Source: Pseudomonas sp. JM0905a (GTDB lineage: Bacteria; Pseudomonadota; Gammaproteobacteria; Pseudomonadales; Pseudomonadaceae). From it: a stretch of DNA of 64,000 nucleotides. The stretch lies in NCBI RefSeq assembly GCF_014700075.1, contig NZ_JACXBU010000006.1, positions 124,001 to 188,000 of the forward strand, read 5' to 3'. The notes under the pieces are model-generated. The model was not told the DNA's origin. It saw only the letters and a program-made list of their open reading frames with translations, and searched no databases. Each line of letters starts with the position of its first letter. The first letter of the stretch is position 1. Both the position numbers and the translations under genes were made by a program. Shown here piece by piece: positions 1 through 8,906 of the stretch.

Positions 1-1
1 C

Positions 2-361
2 ATGTTCGACCTCTTCCCGCGCCTGAAGGAACGGCGCAACCAGCGCGCCATGACCATGTCCGGCGGCGAGCAGCAAATGCTCGCCATCGCCCGCGCGCTG
101 ATGAGCCGGCCCAAGCTGCTGCTGCTCGACGAACCCTCCCTGGGCCTGGCGCCCATCGTGGTCAAGCAGATCTTCCAGACCCTCAAGGAACTGGCCCAGA
201 CCGGCATGACCATCTTCCTCGTCGAGCAGAACGCCAACCATGCGCTCAAGCTCTCCGACCGCGCCTATGTGATGGTTACCGGGGAAATCCGCATGAGCGG
301 CACGGGCGAGGAACTGCTGGGTAACCAGGAAGTCCGCAACGCCTATCTCGGCGGGCACTGA
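2..361 (+). CDS. Branched-chain amino acid ABC transporter ATPase, LivF type (C-terminal part)
   Basis: This is the C-terminal half of an ATP-binding subunit whose start lies before the window; 119 residues are visible, while a full LivF-type subunit has about 230-240. The ABC signature SGGEQQ is at visible residues 20-25, followed by a Walker B run LLLLDEP at 39-45 and the switch region FLVEQN. Walker A is in the missing part. It would energise amino acid import at the inner membrane. The closest family is LivF/HAAT; the substrate cannot be read from this piece. An amino acid enzyme gene follows, which fits a catabolic uptake locus. Confidence 0.9.
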   Translation: MFDLFPRLKERRNQRAMTMSGGEQQMLAIARALMSRPKLLLLDEPSLGLAPIVVKQIFQTLKELAQTGMTIFLVEQNANHALKLSDRAYVMVTGEIRMSGTGEELLGNQEVRNAYLGGH

Positions 362-390
362 CCCGCCGCCTCCAACCTTTCCCCGAGCGT

Positions 391-429
391 CTCCCCTCTC
401 CCTTCAGGGAGAGGGGCCGGGGGAGAGGG
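391..429. repeat. CTCTCCC/GGGAGAGG-type intergenic repeat
   Basis: A pyrimidine-rich run followed by its purine-rich complement (CCCCTCTCCCT, then AGGGAGAGGGG) forms an imperfect hairpin between the ABC gene and the cyclodeaminase gene. Similar copies lie at 10689-10730, 26582-26621 and 33016-33133. It could act as a weak terminator, but no T tract follows. Confidence 0.5.
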
Positions 430-466
430 CTGTTTGCTCACCCCAGGTCCACCAGGGAGTCCGGAG

Positions 467-1399
467 ATGCAAACCCTGCGCTTTTTCACCAACGCCGATG
501 TCGCCGCCGCGTTGCCTTATCCACAACTGATCGAAGCCCTACGCCATGGCCTGGCTAACCCGGCTGAGGCGCCGGTGCGCGCCTGCCACGCCCTGCCGCA
601 GGACGCCTCGCTGCTGTGCATGCCGGTCTGGCAGACAGGGCAGGGCGTCGGCGTGAAGCTGGTCACCGTGTTCCCCCACAACGGCGAGAAGGGCCTGCCC
701 TCGGTCGCCGCGCTGTTCACCCTGTTCGACGACGCCACCGGCAAGCCTCTGGCGGTGCTGGAGGCTTCCGAACTCACCGCCCGGCGTACTGCCTGTACCT
801 CCGCCCTGGCCGCCAGTGCACTGGTGCGCCACGACGCCAGCCGCCTGCTGGTGGTGGGCATTGGCACCCTGGCCGCGCACATGGTCCGTGCCCATTGCGT
901 GGTGCGGCCGTACGAGCGTGTGGATATCTGGGGACGCCACTCGGAGAAGGCCGCCGAGCTGGTGCGCACGCTGGCCGCCGAAGGCTACCCCGTGCATGTG
1001 GCGCCCGACCTGCAGACCTGCGCCCAGCAGGCCGATTGCATCAGCTGCGTCACCACCTCCACCTCACCGCTGGTCCTCGGTGACTGGTTGCGGCCGGGGA
1101 CCCACCTCGACCTGGTGGGCGCCTTCCTGCCCAGCATGCGGGAAACCGACAGCGCTGCAGTGGCCCGCTCGCGCGTCGTGGTCGACACCCGCGCCGGTGC
1201 GCTGGAGGAGGCAGGCGACTTGCTCTTCGCCATCGCCGAGGGCGCCATCACCGAGCAAAGCATCCACTTTGAACTGGCCGACCTGCTGCATGGCCGTGGA
1301 CATCGTCAGACCAACAGCGAAATCACCCTGTTCAAGTCAGTGGGCTATGCCCTGGAAGACCTGATTGCGGCGCAGGTGCTGTTGTCCCGTACTGCCTAG
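467..1399 (+). CDS. Ornithine cyclodeaminase / mu-crystallin family protein
   Basis: A 310-residue enzyme of the ornithine cyclodeaminase/mu-crystallin/alanine dehydrogenase family, NAD(P)-binding and cytosolic. Conserved features are the substrate lysine K64 in VGVKLVTVFP, the arginine pair in TARRTA (about 106-107), a degenerate Rossmann turn GIGTLA at 131-136, DLVGAF, and the C-terminal ITLFKSVGYALEDL. The ATG at 467 is chosen because AGGGAG sits 7-8 bases upstream; an in-frame TTG at 434 has no such site. The family includes true cyclodeaminases (ornithine to proline), ketimine reductases and amino acid dehydrogenases, so the reaction is not settled. Lying next to an amino-acid ABC transporter suggests amino acid catabolism. 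Confidence 0.9.
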   Translation: MQTLRFFTNADVAAALPYPQLIEALRHGLANPAEAPVRACHALPQDASLLCMPVWQTGQGVGVKLVTVFPHNGEKGLPSVAALFTLFDDATGKPLAVLEASELTARRTACTSALAASALVRHDASRLLVVGIGTLAAHMVRAHCVVRPYERVDIWGRHSEKAAELVRTLAAEGYPVHVAPDLQTCAQQADCISCVTTSTSPLVLGDWLRPGTHLDLVGAFLPSMRETDSAAVARSRVVVDTRAGALEEAGDLLFAIAEGAITEQSIHFELADLLHGRGHRQTNSEITLFKSVGYALEDLIAAQVLLSRTA

Positions 1400-1409
1400 G
1401 AGCGCTCCT

Positions 1410-1495
1410 TGTGGGGGCGATTTCAATCGCTAAGGGCCGCGCAGCGGCCCCGTGGCAGACGTGCAGTCTGCTCAGCGAATGAATGTGTCCCTACA
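1410..1495. repeat. Paired palindromic intergenic repeat (BIME-like), copy A
   Basis: Two inward-facing ends, TGTGGGGGCGATTTCAATCG and the complement-like GCGAATGAATGTGTCCCTACA, enclose a GC-rich hairpin. It lies between two convergent genes. It belongs to the same family as 9952-10049, 15651-15839, 37140-37238 and 57306-57401. Confidence 0.7.
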
Positions 1496-1500
1496 GGCGT

Positions 1501-1824
1501 TCAGAACTCTTCCTCCTCCGCGGCCTCGGGCAACTTGGCCGCCAACACCTCCACCCGCTCGATCTGTGGCGGCGTGCTGAACAATTCTCCGGCACGTTCC
1601 ATCAAGGCGGCGGCCACCTGGCCGGTCATGTGGGCCTGCAGCCCCCGTTCACTGTCGAAGGCGTCGAAAATGCCGAAACTCTGGGGGCCCATGCGCAAGG
1701 CGAACCAGGCCGTGGTCTCGGGCTCTGCCTGAACCAGCGGCAGGCCGCCACGGAGAAATTCCTCCACTTCGGCGACTTTCCCCGGCCTGGCCTCCAGGCG
1801 TACCAGCAAGGCAACTTTGACCAT
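1501..1824 (-). CDS. Antibiotic biosynthesis monooxygenase (ABM) domain protein
   Basis: A 107-residue single-domain protein of the ABM/YgiN-like dimeric alpha-beta barrel family. The N-terminal strand VKVALLVRLEARPGKVAEVE and central WFALRMGPQSFGIFDAF match the family core, and the acidic tail EEEEF is a local addition. Some relatives are cofactor-free quinol or heme monooxygenases and others have no known substrate, so no reaction is assigned. It is transcribed alone, convergent with the cyclodeaminase gene, with a repeat element between them. The length is normal for the family. Confidence 0.85.
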   Translation of the reverse strand: MVKVALLVRLEARPGKVAEVEEFLRGGLPLVQAEPETTAWFALRMGPQSFGIFDAFDSERGLQAHMTGQVAAALMERAGELFSTPPQIERVEVLAAKLPEAAEEEEF

Positions 1825-1989
1825 GGCCCGATCTCCTCTGTGGTTAGCCAGAGAAGTCTAGGTCCGTGCACAGGCGGGATGGTCCCGCCCGTCCGATGGG
1901 GATATCCACAGATGGACACTCGCGGAGGTAAGGCCTGTACCAGGGCTCTGCCCACAATCTCTGTGAAGCACCTTGTGGATAACTTGGTG

Positions 1990-3059
<1,070 letters not shown>

Positions 3060-3090
3060 TGGCGCGCGGTCCTTTCCTGGAGTCCTGTCG

Positions 3091-3795
3091 ATGAGCAAGC
3101 CGGGCCAGCGCGTGCTGGCGGAACTGCGCAAGATGATCGCCTCCGGCGAACTGGCGGCGGGGGAGCGCATCGTCGAGATCCCCACTGCCGAGCGTCTGCA
3201 GGTGTCCCGCATGCCGGTGCGCATGGCATTGCGTGAGCTGGAGCAGGAGGGGCTGCTGATCAAATCCGGCGGCCGGGGCTACACGGTGCGCGAGGTCACA
3301 GCCGAAGACATCGCCGGGGCGGTGGAAGTGCGCGGCGTGCTGGAGGGCCTGGCGGCACGCCAGGCCGCCGAGCGTGGCATCGACGAAGCGACGCGCCAGG
3401 TGCTGCAAGGCTGCCTGGACGAGGGTGACCAGTTGTTCGAGAAAGGCCATGTCCTGCTCGAGGAGCTGGAGACCTATCACAGCCTGAACATGCGCTTCCA
3501 TCGGGCGATCATCGATGCCAGCGGCAACCGCGCCATCGCCGAGGCGTTGGCTCGCAACGACCACCTGCCATTCGCCTCGGTGAGTTCCCTGGCGGTGGAT
3601 CGCAATGACCTGGCCCGCGAGTTCCGCCGCTTCAACTTCGCCCACATGCAGCACCACGCCGTGTTCGATGCCCTGGTCAGCGGCCAGGGCGCGCGGGCCG
3701 AGGCGGTCATGCGCGAGCATGCCAACGCCACTCTGCGCTACGCCGAGTACTTCCTGCCCCAGCGCCAGGGCGTGACCCTGTTGCAGAAGGGCTGA
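3091..3795 (+). CDS. vanR: GntR-family regulator (FCD domain), likely VanR
   Basis: A 234-residue regulator with an N-terminal winged helix (about residues 5-75; IPTAERLQVSRMPVRMALRE carries the recognition helix, and GRGYTVREV the wing) and a C-terminal FCD ligand domain rich in Asp/His (SLNMRFHRAIIDAS, HMQHHAVFDAL). FadR-type GntR proteins with FCD domains commonly repress catabolic operons and release DNA on binding an acid. It lies tail to tail with vanB, only 4 bases apart. The palindromes in the vanA-vanK gap are its probable operators, which would make vanillate the inducer. The VanR name rests on context. Confidence 0.83.
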   Translation: MSKPGQRVLAELRKMIASGELAAGERIVEIPTAERLQVSRMPVRMALRELEQEGLLIKSGGRGYTVREVTAEDIAGAVEVRGVLEGLAARQAAERGIDEATRQVLQGCLDEGDQLFEKGHVLLEELETYHSLNMRFHRAIIDASGNRAIAEALARNDHLPFASVSSLAVDRNDLAREFRRFNFAHMQHHAVFDALVSGQGARAEAVMREHANATLRYAEYFLPQRQGVTLLQKG

Positions 3796-3799
3796 GGAC

Positions 3800-4747
3800 C
3801 TAGAGGTCGAGTACCAGGCGCGGACTCCTGGCCCGCGAGCAGCAGGGCGTGAACTGGTCGTTGGCGGCCTGCTCCTCCTCGGTGAGGAACAGGTCGCGGT
3901 GCTCCGGCACGCCCTCCAGCACCCGGGTCAGGCAGGTGCCGCAGATGCCCTGCTCGCAGGCCACCGGCACCTCCACGCCAACCTTGCGCAGGGCCTCCAC
4001 CACATTCTCCCCGGCTTCGACCCGCAGCACCTGACCGCTGCTGGCCAGCTGCACCTCGAATGCATCGGCCGCGCCCTGCGGCGCCGCCTCGGCACTGAAG
4101 TATTCGCGGTGCAGGCGGGCCTCTGCCCAGCCGAGTTCGCGAGCGCTATCCAGCACGTGCTGCATGAACCCGGCGGGGCCGCAGGTGTACAGCCGGGTGT
4201 CGACCGGCTGGTCGGCCAGCAGGCGACTGATATCCAGGCGGCCCCGTGCTCCGTCATCGAAGTGCAGCTGCACCCGTCCGGCGAAGGGGCTTCCTTCGAG
4301 GCGCGTGACGAAGGCTGCGTGTTCTTCCGAGCGGGCGCAGTAGTGCAACTGGAAGTCGGCCCCGCTCGATGCCAGGTGTTCGGCCATGCACAGCAGGGGC
4401 GTGATACCGATACCGCCGGCCAGCAGCAGGCTGCGTCCACCACCTTCCGCCAGGGGGAACAGGTTGCGCGGTGTGCCGATGCGCAGTGCCTGACCGGGGC
4501 GTAGCTGGTGTACCGCTTCGGAACCGCCGCGAGAGTCGCTGCTGCGCAGTACGGCGATCTGGTAGCGATGGGTTTCCCCAGGGTGGTTGCATAGCGAGTA
4601 CTGGCGCACCATCCCGTTCGGCAGGTGCAGGTCGATGTGCGCACCGGCGCTGAAAGCCGGCAGCGGGCCATGGTCTGCGCGGGCGAGTTCCAGGCTGAGG
4701 ATGTCCCGGGCTTCCGGGCGGATGGCAGTAATGACGACGTCGAGCAC
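3800..4747 (-). CDS. vanB: Vanillate O-demethylase, reductase subunit
   Basis: A 315-residue class IA oxygenase reductase passing electrons from NAD(P)H through flavin to a C-terminal plant-type 2Fe-2S cluster, to feed VanA. An N-terminal flavin-binding barrel contains RQYSLCN, a nucleotide-binding domain begins near [13 protein letters not shown], and the ferredoxin cysteines are C264, C269 and C272 in CEQGICGTC with a fourth at C302 or C303. It follows vanA on the same strand after about 49 bases, so the two form vanAB. Phthalate-dioxygenase-type reductases look similar; the adjacent vanA settles the assignment. Confidence 0.92.
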   Translation of the reverse strand: MLDVVITAIRPEARDILSLELARADHGPLPAFSAGAHIDLHLPNGMVRQYSLCNHPGETHRYQIAVLRSSDSRGGSEAVHQLRPGQALRIGTPRNLFPLAEGGGRSLLLAGGIGITPLLCMAEHLASSGADFQLHYCARSEEHAAFVTRLEGSPFAGRVQLHFDDGARGRLDISRLLADQPVDTRLYTCGPAGFMQHVLDSARELGWAEARLHREYFSAEAAPQGAADAFEVQLASSGQVLRVEAGENVVEALRKVGVEVPVACEQGICGTCLTRVLEGVPEHRDLFLTEEEQAANDQFTPCCSRARSPRLVLDL

Positions 4748-4796
4748 GGCGAGGGTCTCAATGGGGCGGCCCGGGGGCCAGCAATGGAAGGGCGGG

Positions 4797-5852
4797 TCAG
4801 GCGCTGGCGATCAGGGCGCTGGCGCCCGGCCGTTCGGCTTCCACCAGGCGCTCGAGGATGCGCCGGGCCTGGACGCCGCCGGCATCGATATTGAGCTTGA
4901 GCAGGTTGCGCTGGGGATGGCGCAGCAGGTTCTGCTGCTGCTGTTCGAGCATTTCCAGGTCCTCGGCGAAGATCTTGCCCTGGCCCTCGCGAATGGTGTC
5001 AGTGAGGGCCTGGTCGTCGGGCTTGAAGTTGCGCGCCATGCCCCAGAAGTACCAGATGGAGGTGTCGCTCTCGGGGGTGATGAAGTCCACCACTATGCTG
5101 GAGGCCTTGTGCTGCGCAGGGGCGTGGTAGCCGCCATGGCCAGCGTGGGCCACGCCGACTTCGATCAGTACGTGGCTCGGCGGCGTGAATCGGCAAATCT
5201 GCCAGCGGTCCACGGCCACGTCGTCGGCCAGGCCGTTGCCGCGCAGGGCCATGCGCCAGAAGGGCGGCGCCATGACGCCTTCCATATGGCGCTCGGTGAT
5301 CACTTCCTCGCCGTCGACGCGGGTGCTGGGGGCGGCCTCGTCGATCTCTTTCTGGCCGATGCTGGAAGCATGGACGTACGTCTCGTGGGTCAGGTCCATC
5401 AGGTTGTCGATCATCAGGCGGTAGTCGCAGCCGATGTGGTAGAGGCCGCCGCCGTAGGCCCAGGCCGGGTTCTCGGCCCATTCCAGGTGATGGATCAGCG
5501 CCGGGTCAGCCTGCTCGGCATCCCCCGGCCAGACCCAGATGAAGCCATAGCGTTCCACCACCGGGAAGCTGCGTATCGCCGGGAAGCCGCGTACGCGCTG
5601 GCCGGGCATGGATTCGGTGCGGCCTTCGCAGCCCATGGCCAGGCCGTGGTAGCCGCAGATCAGCCGGCCGTTCTCGACGAAGCCCAGGGAAAGGGGCGCA
5701 CCACGGTGCGGGCAGAAGTCTTCCAGGGCGGCTACCCGGCCTTCGTTGGCGCGGTAGAAGACCATTTTCTCGCCGCAGATCTGACGGCCCAGGGGTTTGC
5801 CCTCGATCTCGTCGGGCGTGCAGGCCACGTACCAGGCGTTCTTCGGAAACAT
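4797..5852 (-). CDS. vanA: Vanillate O-demethylase, oxygenase subunit
   Basis: A 351-residue Rieske non-heme iron oxygenase that demethylates vanillate to protocatechuate and formaldehyde, with VanB as partner. The Rieske ligands are C47, H49, C66 and H69 (CPHRGAPL then CGYHGL). The mononuclear iron site is in [13 protein letters not shown], with D153, H156 and H161. The start at 5852 ([12 protein letters not shown]) is chosen because GAGGAT lies just upstream and because known VanA proteins begin this way; an in-frame start at 5870 would add six residues. Expression probably starts at the promoter near 5895-5924 under VanR repression. Confidence 0.95.
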   Translation of the reverse strand: MFPKNAWYVACTPDEIEGKPLGRQICGEKMVFYRANEGRVAALEDFCPHRGAPLSLGFVENGRLICGYHGLAMGCEGRTESMPGQRVRGFPAIRSFPVVERYGFIWVWPGDAEQADPALIHHLEWAENPAWAYGGGLYHIGCDYRLMIDNLMDLTHETYVHASSIGQKEIDEAAPSTRVDGEEVITERHMEGVMAPPFWRMALRGNGLADDVAVDRWQICRFTPPSHVLIEVGVAHAGHGGYHAPAQHKASSIVVDFITPESDTSIWYFWGMARNFKPDDQALTDTIREGQGKIFAEDLEMLEQQQQNLLRHPQRNLLKLNIDAGGVQARRILERLVEAERPGASALIASA

Positions 5853-5884
5853 GGGGCAGATCCTCATCATGTCTTGTGGTTGTT

Positions 5885-5896
5885 ATTGGATCCAAT
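5885..5896. promoter_or_regulatory. Probable VanR operator 1
   Basis: A perfect 12-bp palindrome, ATTGGATCCAAT, lies 33 bases upstream of the vanA start and overlaps the predicted -10 of the vanAB promoter. From memory it is identical to the core operator described for Caulobacter VanR. A near copy lies at 6083-6094 on the vanK side. Confidence 0.75.
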
Positions 5897-5924
5897 GATT
5901 CGAGTCGAACCTGTCCTGTGTCAA
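5895..5924 (-). promoter_or_regulatory. Predicted sigma-70 promoter for vanAB
   Basis: Read on the minus strand, TTGACA (5919-5924) is followed after 18 bases by AATCAT (5895-5900). The -10 overlaps operator 1, so a bound repressor would block RNA polymerase directly. The -35 is a perfect consensus; the -10 matches 4 of 6. Confidence 0.45.
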
Positions 5925-6082
5925 CCCGGCAGGGCGAGAAAATGGTCAAAAAATAATCTGTTCGATCAGCGAACGACGAATTTGGATGGGCTGATTTATC
6001 GGTGAGAGCCGCGAATTTGTTGGCGTACGGAACATTTGTCCGATCACCTGAATCATTTCACTCCAATAAGCTTTGATCGGTC

Positions 6083-6094
6083 TTTGGATCCAAT
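6083..6094. promoter_or_regulatory. Probable VanR operator 2
   Basis: TTTGGATCCAAT differs from operator 1 by one base and keeps the 10-bp palindrome TTGGATCCAA. It lies about 70 bases before the leader ORF and 153 before vanK, where the divergent vanK promoter is expected. A half-like GGATCCAA also occurs at 6154-6161, beside the leader ORF. Confidence 0.65.
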
Positions 6095-6163
6095 AATCTT
6101 GCAATTGCCCGAAAAGGCGGCGAGGGTGGCGGGGCTCGAAAAACAACAACAAGGGATCCAACC

Positions 6164-6250
6164 ATGAAGGATTTCACCGTGCCCCGGAGCTTCGTCCTCC
6201 TGCCTGCAAACCTGGTATCGACGGCCCGCCGGCCGGGGGTGGTGGCATGA
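6164..6250 (+). CDS. Candidate 28-residue leader peptide coupled to vanK
   Basis: An ATG at 6164 with AAGGGA 8-9 bases upstream opens a 28-codon frame (MKDFTVPRSFVLLPANLVST and a short tail) whose TGA overlaps the vanK ATG as ATGA. The vanK start itself has only a weak GGGGGTGG upstream, so ribosomes ending the leader could reinitiate at vanK. The peptide matches nothing I recognise. It may instead be chance, or mark a mis-set vanK start. Confidence 0.35.
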   Translation: MKDFTVPRSFVLLPANLVSTARRPGVVA

Positions 6251-7575
6251 GCCGCGCCCCCAAAGACGTCATCGACAACGGACCGATGCAGCGCTTCCAG
6301 TGGCTGGCCATCGGTATCTGCATCGTGCTGAACATGATCGACGGCTTCGACGTGCTGGTGATGGCATTCACCTCGGCGTCGGTCTCCGCCGAATGGGGAC
6401 TTGGCGGAGCCCAGGTGGGCCTGCTGCTCAGTTCCGGGCTCTTCGGCATGGCTGCCGGTTCGCTGTTCATCGCCCCCTGGGCCGACCGTTTCGGGCGCCG
6501 GCCGCTGATCCTCTTCTGCCTGCTCCTGTCCGCGGTGGGCATGCTGCTCTCGGCGCTGAGCCAGAGTCCGCTCCAACTCGCCCTGCTGCGCGGCCTCACC
6601 GGCCTCGGCGTCGGCGGCATCCTGGCCAGCAGCAACGTGGTGGCCGCCGAATACGCCTCGCGGCGCTGGCGTGGCTTGGCGGTCAGCCTGCAATCCACTG
6701 GCTATGCCCTGGGCGCCACCTTCGGCGGCATGCTCGCGGTCTGGCTGATCGGCCACTGGGGCTGGCGCTCGGTGTTCTTCGCTGGCGGCCTGGCGACCCT
6801 GGCGGTGATCCCGCTGGTGCTGCTGTGGCTGCCGGAGTCGCTGGACTTTCTCATCGAGCGGCGGCCGCGCGACGCCCTGGCCAGGGTCAACGCGCTGTGC
6901 CGGCGCCTGGGGCTGGAGCCACTGGAGGCGCTGCCGCCAGCGGTGCCCCGGACGGCAGCCGAGATCGGCGTTCGTGGACTGTTCGCGCCCAGCGTGCGGC
7001 ACACCACCTTCCTGATCTGGGCGACCTTCTTCCTGGTGATGTTCGGTTTCTACTTCATCATGAGCTGGACACCGAAGCTGCTGGTGGCGGCGGGGCTCTC
7101 GGCGCAGCAGGGAATTACCGGCGGCGTGCTGTTGAGCGTCGGCGGCATCTTCGGCGCCGCATTGCTGGGCGGCCTGTCGGCACGCTTCCGCCTGGCCGGG
7201 GTGCTCGGTGCCTTCATGCTGGTCACCGCCTCCCTGCTGGTAGCCTTCGTCTTCGGAGCCACTTCCCTGGCCACAGCCCTCGGCCTCGGGTTGTTCATCG
7301 GCCTGTTCGCCAACGGCTGCGTGGCGGGTCTCTATGCCCTGTCGCCCACTGTCTACGATGCTTCGCTGCGCGCCACCGGGGTGGGCTGGGGCATTGGCAT
7401 CGGCCGCTTCGGCGCCATCCTCTCGCCCACCGTGGCCGGCGTCCTGCTCGACGCCCATTGGCAGCCGTTGCACCTCTACGGCCTGTTCGCCGTGGTGTTC
7501 GTGGCCGCCGCCCTGGTGCTGCTCGGGCTGCGTCGCAGCCAGTCCCCGGCTGTCCTGGCCGCCACCAGCGCCTGA
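6247..7575 (+). CDS. vanK: MFS aromatic acid:H+ symporter, VanK/PcaK type
   Basis: A 442-residue major facilitator with about 12 transmembrane segments, of the AAHS (aromatic acid:H+ symporter) family. Hallmarks are the first-helix acidic motif MIDGFDVLVMAFTS, the loop 2-3 signature DRFGRRPL, RGLTGLGVGGILASSN in helix 4 and WLPESLDFL before the central loop. It probably imports vanillate across the inner membrane. It diverges from vanAB, with two VanR-like operators between, and is followed 79 bases later by an OprD-type porin, making an outer-to-inner membrane uptake route. PcaK or another hydroxybenzoate transporter is the alternative; context favours vanillate. Confidence 0.88.
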   Translation: MSRAPKDVIDNGPMQRFQWLAIGICIVLNMIDGFDVLVMAFTSASVSAEWGLGGAQVGLLLSSGLFGMAAGSLFIAPWADRFGRRPLILFCLLLSAVGMLLSALSQSPLQLALLRGLTGLGVGGILASSNVVAAEYASRRWRGLAVSLQSTGYALGATFGGMLAVWLIGHWGWRSVFFAGGLATLAVIPLVLLWLPESLDFLIERRPRDALARVNALCRRLGLEPLEALPPAVPRTAAEIGVRGLFAPSVRHTTFLIWATFFLVMFGFYFIMSWTPKLLVAAGLSAQQGITGGVLLSVGGIFGAALLGGLSARFRLAGVLGAFMLVTASLLVAFVFGATSLATALGLGLFIGLFANGCVAGLYALSPTVYDASLRATGVGWGIGIGRFGAILSPTVAGVLLDAHWQPLHLYGLFAVVFVAAALVLLGLRRSQSPAVLAATSA

Positions 7576-7654
7576 CCTTCCATCGCCCACCCAAGGCGCT
7601 TCCCAACGGAAGCGTCCGGGGGCGTTCGTCCCCAAGAAACGGAGAACAAGAACA

Positions 7655-8899
7655 ATGATTCATCGTTCCGCGATGCCCCTTGCCCTTGCCTGCGCGGCGC
7701 TGCTCCCGGCCATGCCGGTTTTCGGCGAGGAAAGCGGCTTCCTCGACGGCGCCCGCACCGACCTGCTGCTGCGCAACTATGCCTTCAACCGTGATTTCCG
7801 CAGCCACGACGCGGGCAAGAGCGTGATCAACGAGTGGGCCCAGGGTTTCATCCTGAAATTCACCTCGGGCTACACGCCGGGTGTGGTTGGCGTCGGTCTC
7901 GACGCTATTGGCCTGCTCGGCGTGCGTCTGGACAGCTCGCCGGAACACAGTGGTTCGGAGCTGCTGCCGGTGCACGACGATGGCCATGCGGCCCGCGACT
8001 ACGGGCGCGCCGGCGCGGCACTGAAGCTGCGGCTGTCGGCCAGCGAGCTGAAGGTGGGCGAGATGCTGCCCGACGTTCCGGTGCTGCGTTACGACGATGG
8101 CCGCCTGCTGCCGCAGACCTTCCAGGGAGCGGCTCTGACCTCCCGCGAGATCAACGGGCTGGGTCTCTACGCGGAGCACTACCGGGAGGTGAGCCTGCGT
8201 CATTCGGCGAACATGCAGAAGCTCTCGTCCTGGTCGGCTCCCGGCGCGGAGTCGGACGGATTCAGCTATGCCGGTGCCGAGTACCGGTTCAATGCGGACC
8301 GCACCCTGGCCGGCGCCTGGCATGCGCAGCTGGACGACATTTACCGGCAGAGCTACCTGAACCTGGTGCACAAGCAGGTGCTGGGCGGCTGGACCCTCGG
8401 CGCCAACCTGGGGCTGTTCATGGACCGTGATGAAGGACGCGCCCTGGCCGGCGAGATCGACAGTCACACCGGTTTCGCCCTGCTTTCCGCCGGCCGTGCC
8501 GGGCACACCCTCTGGGTCGGCGTGCAGAAGGTTGGTGGCACGGGTGGCTGGCAGTCGGTGTATGGCGCAAGCGGGCGGACCATAGGTAACGATATGTACA
8601 ACGGCAACTTCACCAATGCCGACGAGCGCTCCTGGCAATTGCGCCACGACTACGACTTCGCCGCCCTCGGTGTTCCGGGGCTCGGCAGCATGATCCGCTA
8701 CGGTCGCGGCAGCAACGCCACCACCCGTTTCGGTAGCGGCGGCAAGGAGTGGGAGCGTGACCTGGAGCTGAACTACACCGTGCAGGGCGGACCGCTGAAG
8801 TACCTCAACCTGCGTGTGAACCACGCCAGCAACCGGCGCAGCTTCGGGCCGGACTTCGACCAGACCCGGCTGATCATCAACTACCCCATCAGCCTCTAG
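7655..8899 (+). CDS. OprD-family outer membrane porin, OpdK-like
   Basis: A 414-residue outer-membrane channel of the OprD/Occ family. Residues 1-24 form a signal peptide (basic start, LALACAALLPAMPVFG). Early family motifs follow: DLLLRNYAFNRDF, EWAQGFILKFTSGYTPG and GVGLDAIGLLGVRLD. The C-terminus alternates in beta-strand style and ends in LIINYPISL. The start at 7655 is in frame after GGAGAA and gives the signal peptide; earlier in-frame codons lie inside vanK. P. aeruginosa OpdK is a vanillate porin of this family, and the position behind vanK suggests the same substrate here. Benzoate-type Occ channels remain possible. Confidence 0.9.
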   Translation: MIHRSAMPLALACAALLPAMPVFGEESGFLDGARTDLLLRNYAFNRDFRSHDAGKSVINEWAQGFILKFTSGYTPGVVGVGLDAIGLLGVRLDSSPEHSGSELLPVHDDGHAARDYGRAGAALKLRLSASELKVGEMLPDVPVLRYDDGRLLPQTFQGAALTSREINGLGLYAEHYREVSLRHSANMQKLSSWSAPGAESDGFSYAGAEYRFNADRTLAGAWHAQLDDIYRQSYLNLVHKQVLGGWTLGANLGLFMDRDEGRALAGEIDSHTGFALLSAGRAGHTLWVGVQKVGGTGGWQSVYGASGRTIGNDMYNGNFTNADERSWQLRHDYDFAALGVPGLGSMIRYGRGSNATTRFGSGGKEWERDLELNYTVQGGPLKYLNLRVNHASNRRSFGPDFDQTRLIINYPISL

Positions 8900-8906
8900 G
8901 CCGTTG

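Noticed and set aside
4587-6005. Long plus-strand open frame (472 codons) across vanA/vanB
   Set aside because: It is antisense to vanA and part of vanB, which have full family motifs; the frame has low-complexity composition typical of high-GC shadow frames.
6154-6161. GGATCCAA as a third VanR operator
   Set aside because: Only one half of the palindrome is conserved.
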